Assembly (NCBI GenBank): GCA_963580455.1
Contig: OY756957.1
Location: 21,617,001 to 21,681,000 of the forward strand
Direction of reading: 5' to 3'
Length of the DNA: 64,000 nt
From: Euonymus europaeus
Taxonomy: Eukaryota > Streptophyta > Magnoliopsida > Celastrales > Celastraceae
The notes below the pieces were generated by a model. That model saw only the letters and a program-made list of their open reading frames with translations. It was not told the DNA's origin and did no database searches. This document shows positions 35,117 to 47,110 of the stretch, one piece after another. A program made the position numbers and the translations under genes. Within the stretch, counting starts at the first letter, position 1; every line of letters begins with the position of its first letter.

Positions 35117-36880
35117 TGCTGTGAAAATTATTCGCAAGCGCACGAAATCGCAAACAAGTAATGTAGTGATCAAAGACTAAATATCGAACCCTCAAAGACT
35201 ATTTAATTCAATCAACTATAGACTACTAATTCAATTACAAATAGTACCTGGATACAAAACTGAGTTTGAATAATTGAAGAATGAATTAATAAAAATTAAC
35301 TAATAACAACAAGCAAGTGGAACAAGAATCAAGATTAAGAAGCACTAGAGCACATGATTTCACCGTAGTTATCTCAATTTAATAAACCTTCGACAATTAT
35401 TCTTATTATCAGTATGTTTTCTCTAATTTATTTGACACACCTTCTCAGGCTATATTAAAACTACTCCTAATCAACAATCATCTCTTTCAAGCATGATTAA
35501 AGAAATCAGAGGCGCATTAAAATTAATGGAGAACCAAAATAATACTGCATAAATTATGAATCCATGTCTGGCATCCATTCAATTTAAGGCATTCATGATA
35601 CAATCAATATCCTGTTCTTCCTTTCAGACAAAACAATGATAAATAAATCAATCAAACATTAGCCAGATGTTTAAAAGCATTAAGAACAATCTTGAACACA
35701 TAACAATGAATAAAAGCCAAGAATTTATTGAAACTTTGAATTCAATCAAGAAACACTAGGCTAAATCAAAGCTCTAGTAATAAGAATTTAGTTCATGACA
35801 TCAAACATAGAATCAAAGAAAAGAAAAGAATTTTAACCCATCTATGAATGTAAGAGTGAACCGAATCTCTCAATTGCCTTCTTCTTTGTTCCAACAATTT
35901 TTTCTGCGTGTTGTTGCTGCCTCTTGTTTTTGTGCCTCCTCCTATGCACGTTTTTGCCCTAACATTCCCTACTAAGAGACCTCTCTCATTCCTCTTTTTA
36001 ATTGGTCTCAAATAACTTCTTTGATGAAGTTGAAATTTCAAAAATACCCTTCTGCTGCTGTTGCATAATCTGTCCAACTTTTATAGTCTGAAAATATGAC
36101 CATTTTATAGTATTTTAATGCCAGAACTTAAGAAATTATAAAACATAATAGTTGTATCCCTTTTTCTTAGCTTTCCAACGCATCTTAAATCACATTTTTC
36201 TGGGTAGTAGAGTGAAAGTTAGAAGGATAAATGTGATGGACACTCAAAACTGGACGTGAACCTCTACTGCAGCTGATTTTGTACACTCACAACTTCTTTA
36301 TCTGTCATTCCAAATTAACAAACTTGATATCCACGTGAATCTTGAGATGTTTAGTTTTCAACGCCAAAAGAATCAATGGAATCGGAGTTTTATAAAACCT
36401 GCAGCGGCTGTTTGAGCGTTAGCATGTCAAACACCTTATTAGCATATCAGTATCAATAGTTGATAGCACTTCCAATTTCCGCTTTTCATTCCCGAATCAG
36501 TCCCGGTTCATTTGAAACCTATGCAAATCATTCAAAAAACTCATAAGTGGTATATTTAACCATGTTAAAGCGTTGAAACCTCGAATCACACATTAAAATG
36601 CAAAGTGACTGTGCAAAACCAAAAAACTCATTCTTGTAAAGAAAAAAAACATGCTTTCTTCCAAAATTCTCATGAAGGCTTATTCAACCAAAACGATCAT
36701 ACGCACAAGTCATAAATGACTCAAACTAACTACTCAAAGCACAAAATAATTAAAATACTCAGTAAAACGAAATATGACTTACTAAACCTCCGTTCGTGCT
36801 TAAAATGACTAAAAACACTCTCAAACTAACTCATGTAGAACAAAAGTAGCACGAATAACTCTATAAATATAGACTTATCG
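35117..36880 (-). mobile_element. Solo LTR, Athila/Tat-like, minus strand
   Basis: It starts TGCTGTGAAAATTATTCGC and ends GACTTATCG, where the last base would be A in an intact TG...CA LTR. GTATC flanks both sides (35112-35116 and 36881-36885), a 5-bp target duplication. On the minus strand the sequence parallels the 5' LTR at 5277-6638. Length is 1764 bp, with no internal region. Confidence 0.85.
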
Positions 36881-36885
36881 GTATC

Positions 36886-37545
36886 CTAACTATTTATTAC
36901 TATGAAACTTCAGCTATGTTTATAGATTTTTTTTCATTCATAGTTATTTTGTGTTATTTTATCACTATGAAACTTAAGCTATGTTTACCCTTTTTCTTTT
37001 TTCTTTTTTGTTCTTTTACAATTATTTTGTCAACTTTTGCTTAACCTATCACTAAGTCTTATTGATAAGCAGTTCAATGAATGCTACATGAACTAATATG
37101 AATTTAGAGCTATTCTTATAATATCATAAGTTCATCATGATCATTGAATAGATTTGATCAAAAGTGAATGCAACATCAATTGGGAAGAATATTGTTATTC
37201 CGACACCATCCTTGTCCGAGTCAAATTCATCAAATACGCCATAGTCTGATAGTATTGACTATGCAAAATTGAAGTCATGACTATTAGTAAGCTACTTAAT
37301 AATCCTGGTCTTGTATAAAATTAAATAAAATTTCTCTAGTATTGCAAATCAAGTTTTTTTTAGTACAAAATAAAATGACGAGTCCTTAATATCAAGTCAT
37401 ATTTAGCATACTGGATATTAAAAAATGACATAAATCTAAAAAAAAGTTCATTGCCAATGAACTCCTATAGTGCCCCCTAATCTCAGATGGTAGCTACATC
37501 CCTAGATGTACATAATAGTTTATTTATTGCAGGTTGTTACCAAAA

Positions 37546-37586
<41 letters not shown>

Positions 37587-37677
37587 TTTTCACTTATCAC
37601 TGTTGACTACTATTTTTATGCAATGATGGAACGTGACGTAGCTTATAAACTTGCAGTTATATGTTGAAGCTTGATGT
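36886..37677. other. Unassigned AT-rich stretch with a short duplication and a TA run
   Basis: ACTATGAAACTT.AGCTATGTTTA occurs twice (about 36899 and 36963). A TATATA microsatellite spans about 37550-37583. No gene is visible. Confidence 0.6.
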
Positions 37678-38158
37678 TGTTGGAATTTATTTCAACAATA
37701 TTCAGATTTTTTTTTTGTTCTCTCTAATATTCAAACAAGATAACTGTTGGGTTACTTGAGTAGTTATATTTTGAACCAATGTAACTATTTGGTAAGAAGA
37801 CACCAATGAAGGGACATGTCTCTTCACCAATGAAGGGACATACTGTTTGGTAAGAAGACACCAATGAAGGGACATGTCTCTTCTCTACAATTCCTATATA
37901 AGGGATGCAAGAACCAACAGATGAGAGAGATATATGTTTTACTTGGATGTTCTTCTCTTTATTCTGTAAGAGTTTGGTTGCAATACACACTCTTAATCCA
38001 AGACAGTTTGTATCCCAAAAACGTTTTGCCAGTTGAACCCAATTGCAAAGGAAGGGTGGCAATAATCGTTTAAGAGATAGATTCATTTTTGCCTACTGTC
38101 TTGAAGCAGCAGATTCCCATCTCTAAAACAATCTTGTTCTTAGTATCATTTCCTAACA
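37678..38158 (+). mobile_element. 5' LTR of a second copia element
   Basis: It starts TGTTGGAATT and ends CCTAACA over 481 bp. A TATA box (TATATAAG, 37895-37902) is present. A perfect 38-bp repeat (37788-37825 and 37846-37883, period 58) lies just upstream of it. Gag starts 26 bp after the LTR. No convincing PBS was found. Confidence 0.8.
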
Positions 38159-38183
38159 ATTCTTAAACGATTATTTTGATACC

Positions 38184-39393
38184 ATGTCTTCTCCATCTGC
38201 AATGAATTCAGTTATCTCTGGTATTACATCTCTAAATGTGATGCCTCAAGATTTGTCCAAACTTGATCGCTTTGATGGAAATAACTACAAACGTTGGCAA
38301 GAAAAAATTGGATTTATCCTTACCACTTTGAAGGTCCGATATGTTCTGGAAATTGTTTGTCCTGTGGTTTCTGTAGAGAATGCTACACAAAGTGAGATCG
38401 CTGCAAAGAAAAAATGGGAGGATGATAACTACACTTGTCGTACAATCATTCTCAACAATTTGACGGATTCATTGTTCGACATGTATGCAACGTCGAAATC
38501 AGCAAAGGAAATCTGGGAGGCATTGAACAACAAATACAAGACTGAAGATTCTGGCAACAAGAGTTATCTAGTAAGTAACTATTTTGATTTTAGAATGACT
38601 GATAATAAGCCAATTTTGAATCAGGTTCATGACTTGCAATTGATTGTGCATCAATTGATTGCTGAGGGCATTCCCATTGATGAAAAACTTCAAGTTGGTG
38701 CCATTATTGCCAAGTTACCACCTAAGTGGAAAGACTACCGGAAGATTCTCAAAAGAAAGGGTGATAATCTCACTCTTGACTCCCTACAAAGGCAACTTCG
38801 AATTGAGGAAGAGTCAAGACTGCGTGACAAGCAAGATGATCCTGTAGAAAATGACAAGGCTGCCCATGTTGTTGAAACAAACAACAAAAAAAGCCAAAAA
38901 ACCTCGTGATGATAATGACAAAGGTCCACTAAAAAATAAGAAGGGTTCTTGTCATTTTTGCAAGAAGAAAGAACAATATATTCGTGAGTGTCGCCTTAAG
39001 AAAAAACAAGACAAATCCAATCAATCTAATGTGGTTGAAGAAAATCTGGTTGCTATCATAATGGAAGCAAATGTGGTGTCTGATGTTGCTGCTTGGTGGG
39101 TGGATACGGGTGCAACCCGTCACATATGTGGTGATCAAAAGCTGTTCAAAAATTATGAGAAAGTTGGAGATGAGATCGAGCTCTATATGGGCAATTCCTC
39201 CGCTACAAAAGTTGCTGGAAAAGGCACAATTGAACTGAATTTTACTTCTGGCAAGAAGGTCACTCTCTTGGATGTTTTTCATGCACCAGAAATTCGCAAG
39301 AATTTGGTGTCCGGTGGTCTGTTGAATAAGCATGGCTACAAACTTGTATTTGAATCTGACAAGTTTTCTTGTCAAAGAAAGGGATGTTTGTAG
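38184..39393 (+). pseudogene. Copia gag and protease, frameshifted
   Basis: Gag from ATG 38184 shows the copia pattern (LDRFDGNNYKRWQEKIGF, IWEALNNKYK, LIAEGIPIDEKLQVGAIIAKLP). It is thrown out of frame at an A7 run (38885-38891) and stops at 38909. The next frame continues as KKPRDDNDKGPLKNKKG, a zinc knuckle CHFCKKKEQYIREC in which the histidine is replaced, and the protease WWVDTGATRHICGD with its catalytic DTG. Another single-base shift near 39375-39390 ends the frame. The first frameshift is in a homopolymer, so it is probably a simple slip. Confidence 0.85.
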
Positions 39394-39713
39394 GCAAAGG
39401 CTTTGCCGAAAATAGGATGTTCAAACTCAATTTAATGAATGAAAATTTTCTATTTATATTGTTGAGTCATTTAAATTATGGCATGCTAGATTAGGTCATG
39501 TTAATTATAATTCTCTTGATCGCATGGTTAAATTAGGAATGCTTCCAAAAAATTTAAAGAATGATAAAGTGAAATGTGAAATATGTGTTAAAACGAAATT
39601 AACAAGAAAACCATTTCTTAGTACCAATAGAGCATCAAATGATTTATTAGAATTGGTGCATTCGGATATATGTGATTTGCATAATAAGATTACAAGGGAT
39701 CGTAAAAGATACT
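39394..39713 (+). pseudogene. Copia pre-integrase zinc domain and start of integrase
   Basis: A reading from about 39445 gives IYIVESFKLWHARLGHVNYNSLDRMVKLGM, then KCEICVKTKLTRKPF and ELVHSDICDL, the HHCC domain and the start of the core with its first Asp (HSDICD). The frame is cut at about 39714 by a solo LTR. Confidence 0.85.
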
Positions 39714-41335
39714 TGACTCGCCCAAAATAGGTAAGTGGATTTACGCTTTTCCAAGTGCAGGTTTGTCCAAGTAATAATAGGAGTGAATCCCAAATCGTCT
39801 CACAAAGACTTTTGGTTTCGGCTTGGGTCTATGGATTATTAACCTAATTACGAATTAAATATGGTATTCACAATGTTAAGTGTGGCAAAATTGCACTAAC
39901 CATTGGTTAGATTCGGTTTTCCCTCTTGGGGGGATTGATTGAACTAACCCCTAATATGCGAGATGAGAATTAAATACTAAACTACGTCGGGAAATCAAAA
40001 TGGAAATAAGCACAACATAATAAAATATAAAACATAACATAAGCATTCAAGCACAAACTAAATCGGAATGGAAAATATTCAATAGATTAAACTAGGACTA
40101 TGAATCCAAATGCGATAATAAAATGAAATAACAATAAGTAAGAGGAGTTTAGAAATCAAATCCAATGTCGAATGTTGAGGTGAATCGGCCTTCCAATCTA
40201 CAAATAGAAGTTGAGGGTAATCCAACTTGGGCTCTTCTCAAGCTCTACAAGGAGGAAGAACTTCTTCTTCTAGTTGGTTGGGTCTCCAAGACTCCAAGCA
40301 ATCTTCAATAGACTTATTTTCGAAACCCAAGCAAGAATCAAAGATGAAGAACAAGGTAAGAGAACAAAAACCTTAGAGAAAATGTATTTTCGGCCAAAAT
40401 GAGTATATCTTTATGAATGGGGTCTCTACCCCCTAAAACCCCTAATACCTGTCTTAAAAGACCATCCTAAACTATTACAAATAAGTCCCATTGGTCAAAT
40501 AAAGTAATTAGACAAGTTTCCCTTCAAGAATTGAGTAAAAATCATAAAACCCGAAATTACTGGAACTGTTCGAAGCAGCATTTTGTTTTAATTCCACAGA
40601 CTTCATTTCTCAATGGATTTATGCGTATGAGAACTCGTTGGAACGATCTGGATATCTACTTCAACTTTGTAGAAGAAAGTTTCTTCAAAATCGATCATTT
40701 TCACCTTCAAAAGTCGAGCCGAAAATTATTGCGCAGATTTTTAAGCCACTGTCCGTCTTTCTTCTTTGTCCGTCCGGACGGTGAACAGTGCCGTCCGGAC
40801 GGATATGCTTGAAAATGCCACTGTCCGCCTTTCTTCTTTGTCCGTCCGGACGCCTTCTGATACGCGTCCGGACGGTTGACAGTAAACTTCAATTTTGCAG
40901 CTTCTTTTATGTCTTTTCTTCCATATTCGATCCCGATCAATCCGAAGCCTACAAAAATCATTCAAACAAGTCATAAATGACTGAAACATACTTAAACAAG
41001 TGTCAAAACCATTTTTCGGTTAATAGAACCAAATCCGGCATATTAAAACCCAAATGCTTAAGAGATAACATTTCCACAACTTCTAACCATGATGCCCAAA
41101 ACTTGGATTTCATATCTCTAAGCTACCAAACCAACTTGAACCACTACAAAACACTTAAAGTGACTATGTCAAAGTGTTAAATTATGCATTGGCTCATTAA
41201 CACGGATTTTGGCAACTCAAACCTAAAATGTGATTTTTAAGCATTGAAACTCAACTTTTTACTTTCAAAACTCCACAAAAATGTGCAAAATATCATCCCA
41301 ATCAATACTTCATTACGTTCATAGATAATTTATCA
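39714..41335 (-). mobile_element. Solo LTR inserted in copia integrase, minus strand
   Basis: Plus-strand ends are TGACTCGCCC and TTTATCA; minus-strand reading starts TGATAAAT. Parts resemble the solo LTR at 35117-36880, for example ATCATTCAAACAAGTCATAAATGACT. Integrase reading stops before it (KRYL) and resumes after it (TYIYLIRTKDEALEKF), with a few codons missing between. The flanks do not give a clean duplication, so the ends are approximate. Confidence 0.65.
40742..40880. repeat. Four CCGTCCGGACGG palindromes in a short CpG-rich cluster
   Basis: Perfect or near-perfect copies lie at 40770-40781, 40791-40802, 40842-40852 and 40865-40875. A longer unit (CACTGTCCG.CTTTCTTCTTTG plus palindrome) occurs twice, about 72 bp apart. 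This is unusual in an AT-rich window. It lies within the solo LTR. Confidence 0.85.
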
Positions 41336-41709
41336 AAATTCACGTATATTTATCTAATTCGAACCAAAGATGAGGCATTAGAAAAGTTCAAGGTGAATAA
41401 AGCAGAAGTTGAGAATCTCCTTGGATCCAAAATCAAAATTTTGAGAAGTGATAGAGGAGGAGAATATTTCAATTATGATTTTGTTGAATTTTGCGAAAGC
41501 AATGGCATTATACACCAATATACAGCTCCTTATACACCACAACAAAATGGTGTTGCCGAAAGGAAGAATAGAACTTTAATGGATATGGTTAATGCAATGA
41601 TTGATCATTCCGGTTTGCCTTCTAATCTTTGGGGAGAAGCAATTCATTGTGCAACTCACATATTAAATAGAATACCATCTTTGGTTACTGAGATTATTGT
41701 TAAGGTTTA
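41336..41709 (+). pseudogene. Copia integrase core, continuation after the solo LTR
   Basis: From about 41340: TYIYLIRTKDEALEKF, then KIKILRSDRGGEYFNYDF with the second Asp, and TPQQNGVAERKNRTLMDM with the Glu of the DDE triad. Similarity ends around NRIPSL, and a stop follows at 41709. RT and RNase H are missing; the next element starts within about 25 bp. Confidence 0.85.
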
Positions 41710-41731
41710 ATTATTTTGAAGCTATTTAGGG

Positions 41732-42087
41732 TGTTGATTGAAAATTTACTATTGGAGAAGTAGAGCTGTTGTTAAGGGATGATACTTCTACTTATAGGGA
41801 AGGGGTGTTACACTTTGGGTGGTACAAAAGCAATTATAGAAAATGGGTATGTTATTGGTAACTAAACGTACTCTGAATTATAGATGTATTGGGGTTCTAT
41901 TATGAATAAAGTCTTTGTAATCTTGATTCATATAGTGGATAATTTCAAAAGTTAGTTGCTTGATAAAATCGAGTTTTCTTTTCTACTTAGGTTTCCTTAT
42001 TATATTTGTGTATTATTTGTTGTTACATATTTTTCATATTTCTATATTATTCGACTAATAATTCTTGAGAGAATATAAACATTCTCA
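41732..42087 (+). mobile_element. 5' LTR of a SIRE-like copia element
   Basis: The 356-bp block begins TGTTGATTGA and ends CATTCTCA. It is followed one base later by TTGGTATCAATG (42089-42100), a tRNA-iMet-type PBS. The start is less certain than the end because the left flank is a truncated copia element. Confidence 0.6.
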
Positions 42088-42088
42088 A

Positions 42089-42100
42089 TTGGTATCAATG
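42089..42100 (+). promoter_or_regulatory. PBS of the SIRE-like element
   Basis: TTGGTATCAATG resembles the tRNA-iMet PBS (TGGTATCAGAG) with changes near its 3' end, directly after the LTR. Confidence 0.6.
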
Positions 42101-42109
42101 TAGGCGGTC

Positions 42110-42802
42110 AATATGGAAACAAGGAGATGCCAAATTCCACACTTTGATGGTACAAACTAAGCCTATTGGAAGGCACGTATGAGAGCATACCTAAAATCAA
42201 TAGATCAATGTGTATATGTATGTGTCATTTGGGGATATTTGTCTCCCATAATAGATGATGAAGAAGGTATGCATATTCCTAAACATCTTGAAATTGGGTT
42301 AAAACTAACTTTGACAGTGTAGGATGGAATATCAAAGGAATCAATTTCCTATTTACAACATTATCTATAGATGAGTTTCATCGAGTCTCTATTCCAAAAG
42401 TTGTTTGGGAGCTATTGGAAGTTACTCATGAGGGAACTACCAAAGTCAAGCTTATCAAATTGAAATGACTAACTACTCAATTTGAGACACTCAAGATGGA
42501 AGAAACTGAGACATTTGATACCTTCTATGCCAAGTTGAGTGACATTGCAAAGATATCCTTCACCCTTGGAGAGTTTATTCCTCAAAAAAAAGATTTTGAG
42601 AAAATCTCAGAATCACTTCTAGAAAGGTTTCAAATGAAGTTAGTTGCAATTGAAGAAAGCAAAAATATTGATGAGACGAAAGTTGAAGAGTTCGTAGGTT
42701 CACTCTAAACTTATGAGGTACACTTCACAACTCAAAAAGAAGAGCAAAGGTATAGTAATTAACTTTACTGAGGACACTAACAACACTCTTGATGAACCTA
42801 TG
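42110..42802 (+). pseudogene. Gag of the SIRE-like copia element (5' part)
   Basis: Readings in changing frames: YWKARMRAYLKSIDQ near 42170, then from 42496 METEETFDTFYAKLSDIAKISFTLGE-type UBN2 gag sequence through ERFQMKLVAIEESKNIDETKVEEFVGSL (stop 42708), TYEVHF and, in frame with the later part, DEP. The 11-kb element at 42803 interrupts it; gag resumes at 53963. Several frameshifts and stops exist outside the insertion. Confidence 0.75.
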
Positions 42803-45530
42803 TGTCGCAACCGGTTTTGCGAAATGAATTGTAAATACAAATATAATAAAATATATGAAGTCGCCACCAATTGAATAGGTGCAATTGGTCACCATGAAAA
42901 ATATAATTTTGGTCTACGAAAAATCCAGAAAAATGGTAAGTGAGTTTGTTGCGTATGGGGAAGGTGTGAGGCACCCCACAACGCCTGTTTTAAAAACAGT
43001 TGCCAACTTAACTTTTATTATCCCATTAAATGACCTTTCCCAAAAAATATTAATTGTAGCATACGTAAAGTGTGAAGATTATATAAGATAAAAATAATAT
43101 TTACAGAAATATAATAGCTATATAGGATAAAATAATTTAAATAAATATGGAGATATATCAAAATAGAATAAAATGAATTTATAAAATATATATAAATTAT
43201 ATTTGAATATAATAAAATAATTTTATAATATATATATAGACTATATATGTAAGGTGCAATGATTATACACACTATACTACAAATTATATAAGACAAAAAT
43301 AATATTTAGATAAATATAATAGCTATATAGGAAAAATAATTTAAGTGGATATATGGCTATATTAAAATAGAATAAAATGAATTCATAATATATATATATG
43401 TATAAATAAAATAATTTTATAATATATAAAAAACTATATTAAAAGTCTTAATATTGAGGTTCATGGGGTTTTTCCATCCAATGGTCAAATTTCTCAAGTA
43501 ACACTCTCACCTCAAGAATCTATCCAAGGGTGCATCCAATGCATTCCCCAAATCGATTCCATCGTAGGTAAAAACTTTTAATATAATTTTTATATACTAC
43601 ATAGGTTTAAAAATAAAGTAAAATAAAAATAGAAATAGAGATAAAGATAAATAAGACGAAAATAAAATAAAATAAAATAAAATATGATATAGATAAATAA
43701 AAACAAAAACAAAACGAGGATAAAATAAAAATAAAAATAAAATGTTGGGAACCGAGTTTTTTTCTGGAAATTATACGATATCAATTATCGCAAATCCCAT
43801 AATCCAACATATTAAAATATTAAATCACATAATTAACACATAAATCAAACACTATCAAATCAATCATATAATTCACATATAAACACATTTCAAATAACGT
43901 TCACATATAAACACGTTTCGAATAACATATTAACAATGTTAAAAAACGATGAATGAAATGGAATCTCGGTTCCCTTTTTTTATTGGCAATCGACTACTTC
44001 AATCATACTATTAAATTAGTATGATTGAGAGTTTATAATTAATTGCCTTGATGCCATGAACACGCAAAATGACACAAAGAGTTTTATTTTCATGCTTTTT
44101 ATCAAAATATTCATAATTCTCGAAGCCCACATTAATCACATAATCCTTTACTCAATCCCCTTAATCCTTCAATCATTTTTAATCCAAATAAACAACTCAA
44201 AACCCATATCAATAAATCATACAATTGACCCAATTAATTCATACTCATGTTCAAGCCCAAATAAAACACCTAAAGCCCCCAAATACAATTTTAAGCCTAC
44301 ACACAACATTCAAAGACTCAAAAACTAAAACAATAAAGAGAAATACACATAATACAGTTTCGGAAATACCGACTTTTGGAGCATTATCCACCGTTCGATT
44401 TGGCCAATTTTTGGAGAGTGGCTAGAGGACAGTCGGTGCTTAATTCTGAACGGTGAGATTCGGATTTAAAGCTCCATAGGATCAATTTCAAAACTGATTT
44501 CCAAACTGATTTTTGTAGGGATATTCATCAAAATGGAGTTTGGGAATGGTGACGGATGGAGGGCTTTCTGTTGTTGGATTTTGCTGATTTTTGGACAGTG
44601 GTTAGGAGACGGAAGGACCTTAATTTTGGACGGACGGATTGTGATTTGAAGCTTCAGAAGGGTAGTTTCAAAACTGGTTTCCGAACTGCTTTTTGTAGGG
44701 ATATCTCTCGAAATGGAGTTTTGGGACTGGTGACGGATGGAGGGCTATTCGTGGTTTGATTTGGCTGATTTTTGGACAGGGATTAGAAGAAGGAGTGATC
44801 TTTATTTTGCACGGTCGGATTATGATTTGAAGTTTCAGAAGGTCGACATATGGGGGAAATGAAATTCCTGGTTTATGAGGTGATATGGTTTTTTATTCTC
44901 TTTCGGAGGAGAAGAATTGGTGGTGGCTTAAGTTCCGAGAAGAGAGGGTTAGGGTTGCTGCCTCTCCTCAAGAAAGGGTTCTCTCCCCCCTCTTTTCGTG
45001 CCCCCCAAATCATAGCTCCTTAAAGAATCATCTCTTTCCTTTCTTGCCTAATCTCTACCCGAAATCAGTCCCATAAATTCTTCCGAAAATCTCTGATTTC
45101 CTTCTTTCATTCTTGCTCAAAATTAAACAAAAATCTCCTTCTAACTGATTCTTTCCTTCATTTTACAGATTCACCTCAATTGACTCGATCCTCCCCTCCC
45201 ATCTTGGCATCTCCTCTTTATTAGTTTCATTTCTATTTTAGGCACCTCGATTCTTTCCTTTTTCTCTCCATACGGCTCTCTCTTTCCTTTTTCTCTCCAT
45301 ATCTTTTTCTTCCTATGACATTAGGTTAAAGAGGTTTAGGCCGGGCCGGGCTACAGGCTTGAGTTAATATTTGGGCTTTAATCTTTGGGTCTAAGTTATG
45401 TCATAAGCCTCATATGACATTTCTTTTAACGGGCCATTTCCTTGGGTCATCTATGGTTTAAGTAGACTAATAATTTATGATGTCTAAATGGGCTCCTACA
45501 TTGGGCTTGAACCAAAATTAGGGTACAACA
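42803..45530 (-). repeat. 3' LTR of the non-coding element
   Basis: 2728 bp. By eye it differs from the other LTR by roughly 20 substitutions and a few small indels, many of them transitions. An A-rich AAAAT run (about 43600-43745) and a duplicated sequence (GGACAGTGGTTAGGAGACGG-like, about 44395-44830, three diverged copies) lie inside. Short ORFs here are not genes. Confidence 0.9.
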
Positions 45531-45545
45531 GCTGCCCCCCTTTGC
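45531..45545 (-). promoter_or_regulatory. Polypurine tract of the non-coding element
   Basis: The minus strand reads GCAAAGGGGGGCAGC directly before the LTR start TGTTGTACCC. Confidence 0.75.
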
Positions 45546-45689
45546 GGGACTTTACGTAGTAAATGGCACGTAAAGGTATTGTATCCCAATTTTGGCAATG
45601 TGAATTTTAAAATTATGTGACAACATTTAGAGTATGGGTCTTTTCTACACTCAGTAAAAGATTAAACAAATATATGTTAATTGAAACGC

Positions 45690-47110
45690 CCGAGAATTAA
45701 ATCAAAATCCTATACTTGGTGATCGCATAATAATCCTCACATGTTAATTAATAAAATTATTTTAATCCATTCGTTAATCCAAAACATCTTAACCCGAGAT
45801 TTAATCCCAACTTAAGAATAACTTTAATCCACAAAAGACATTAATCCAAAATTAAAACAACTCTAATCCACCAAATTTACAAGCAATAACATATTTTTAT
45901 CCTCATGTTTAATCCACATAAAAATTTAAATCCGAAATTGAAAGCAATTTTAATCCACGCAATATTTTAAAGCAATTTTAATTCACTCAATATTATAATC
46001 CACAATTTTGATCCAAAATCGAAAGCAAATTTAATCCCAAAAAGATTTAATCCTCAACTTTAATCGTAACTTTAATCCAAAGGTCAACTCTTAATCGGAA
46101 TGCTATTAATTTAAAGGCCAACTCTTAATCGGAAGGCCAATTTTAGTCCAAATGCCAACTCTTAAACGGAAGGCTATTAATTCAAAGGCCAACTCTTAAT
46201 CGGAAAGCTATTTTAATCCACATGCCAACTCTTAATCGGAAGGCTATTTTAATCCAAAGGCCAACTCTTAATCGGAAGGCTATTTTAATCCAAATGCCAA
46301 TTCTTAATCGGAAGGCTATTAATTCAAAGGCCAACTCTTAATCGGAAGACCAATTTTATCCACTTGCCAACTCTTAATCGGAAGGCTAATTTAATCCACT
46401 TGTCAATTCTTAATCGGAAGGCCAATTTAATCCGCAAGCAATCTTAATTCCCAACGTTAATCAATCCATATGATAATTCAAAATGTTTTAATCCAAAATT
46501 GAAGACATTTTAGTCCATGGGATAATTTTTATCCAAATCAGAAACAATTTTAATCAGCAAGACACATTTAATCCACATAATACTTTATTTCAAAAATTTA
46601 TACGATTTTAATCCGCAAAATATTTTACCCAAGATTGAAAACAATTTTAATCTACATGATACTTTTAATCCAGGATACAAATAATTTAATCCGAAATTAA
46701 AGGTATTTTAATCTATAGGATAAACCAAAATTGAAAATATTTTAAAGACAATTTTAATCTGTAGGATTGAAAACATTTTAACCTGAAGATAAAATCATTT
46801 TAATTCATTTGATAGTCCAAGGTTTATAAATAATTTAATCTAAAAATTAGAGATTTTAATCCTCATGATGAACCAGAAATAAGGACACTTTAATCCACAT
46901 GTAACAATATTTTAACCCACACGATAATTCATGATTAAAAATAATTTGATCCAAAATTTAAAGCCTTTTAATCCATATGATGAACCCAAAAGTAAAAAAA
47001 TGATTTAATCCAAAATGAAAGCATTTTAATCCAAAATTGAGCCTATGATGATATAATTTGTCCTGACGCTTAACTCAAAATTGTGCCTGTGCAAATCCGA
47101 AGTTTAATCC
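45690..47110 (-). repeat. Repeat-rich 3' untranslated region, including a 36-bp tandem array
   Basis: From 46069 to about 46440 a 36-bp unit (AACTCTTAATCGGAAGGC then TATTTTAATCCAAAGGCC) is repeated about ten times with small changes. Around it, to about 47110, the motif TTTAATCC recurs dozens of times in degenerate tandem blocks (often TTTTAATCCAAAATTGAAA). In element orientation this lies just upstream of the polypurine tract. No ORF. Confidence 0.85.

Noticed and set aside
43590..43784. Short ORFs rich in F, Y, L and I on the minus strand (also 19259-19624 and 52019-52213)
   Set aside because: They are translations of AAAAT/AAATA runs in LTRs, not genes.
46069..46440. Regular 36-bp repeats resembling a CRISPR array
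   Set aside because: Units are contiguous with no unique spacers, and they sit in the 3' region of a plant LTR element.
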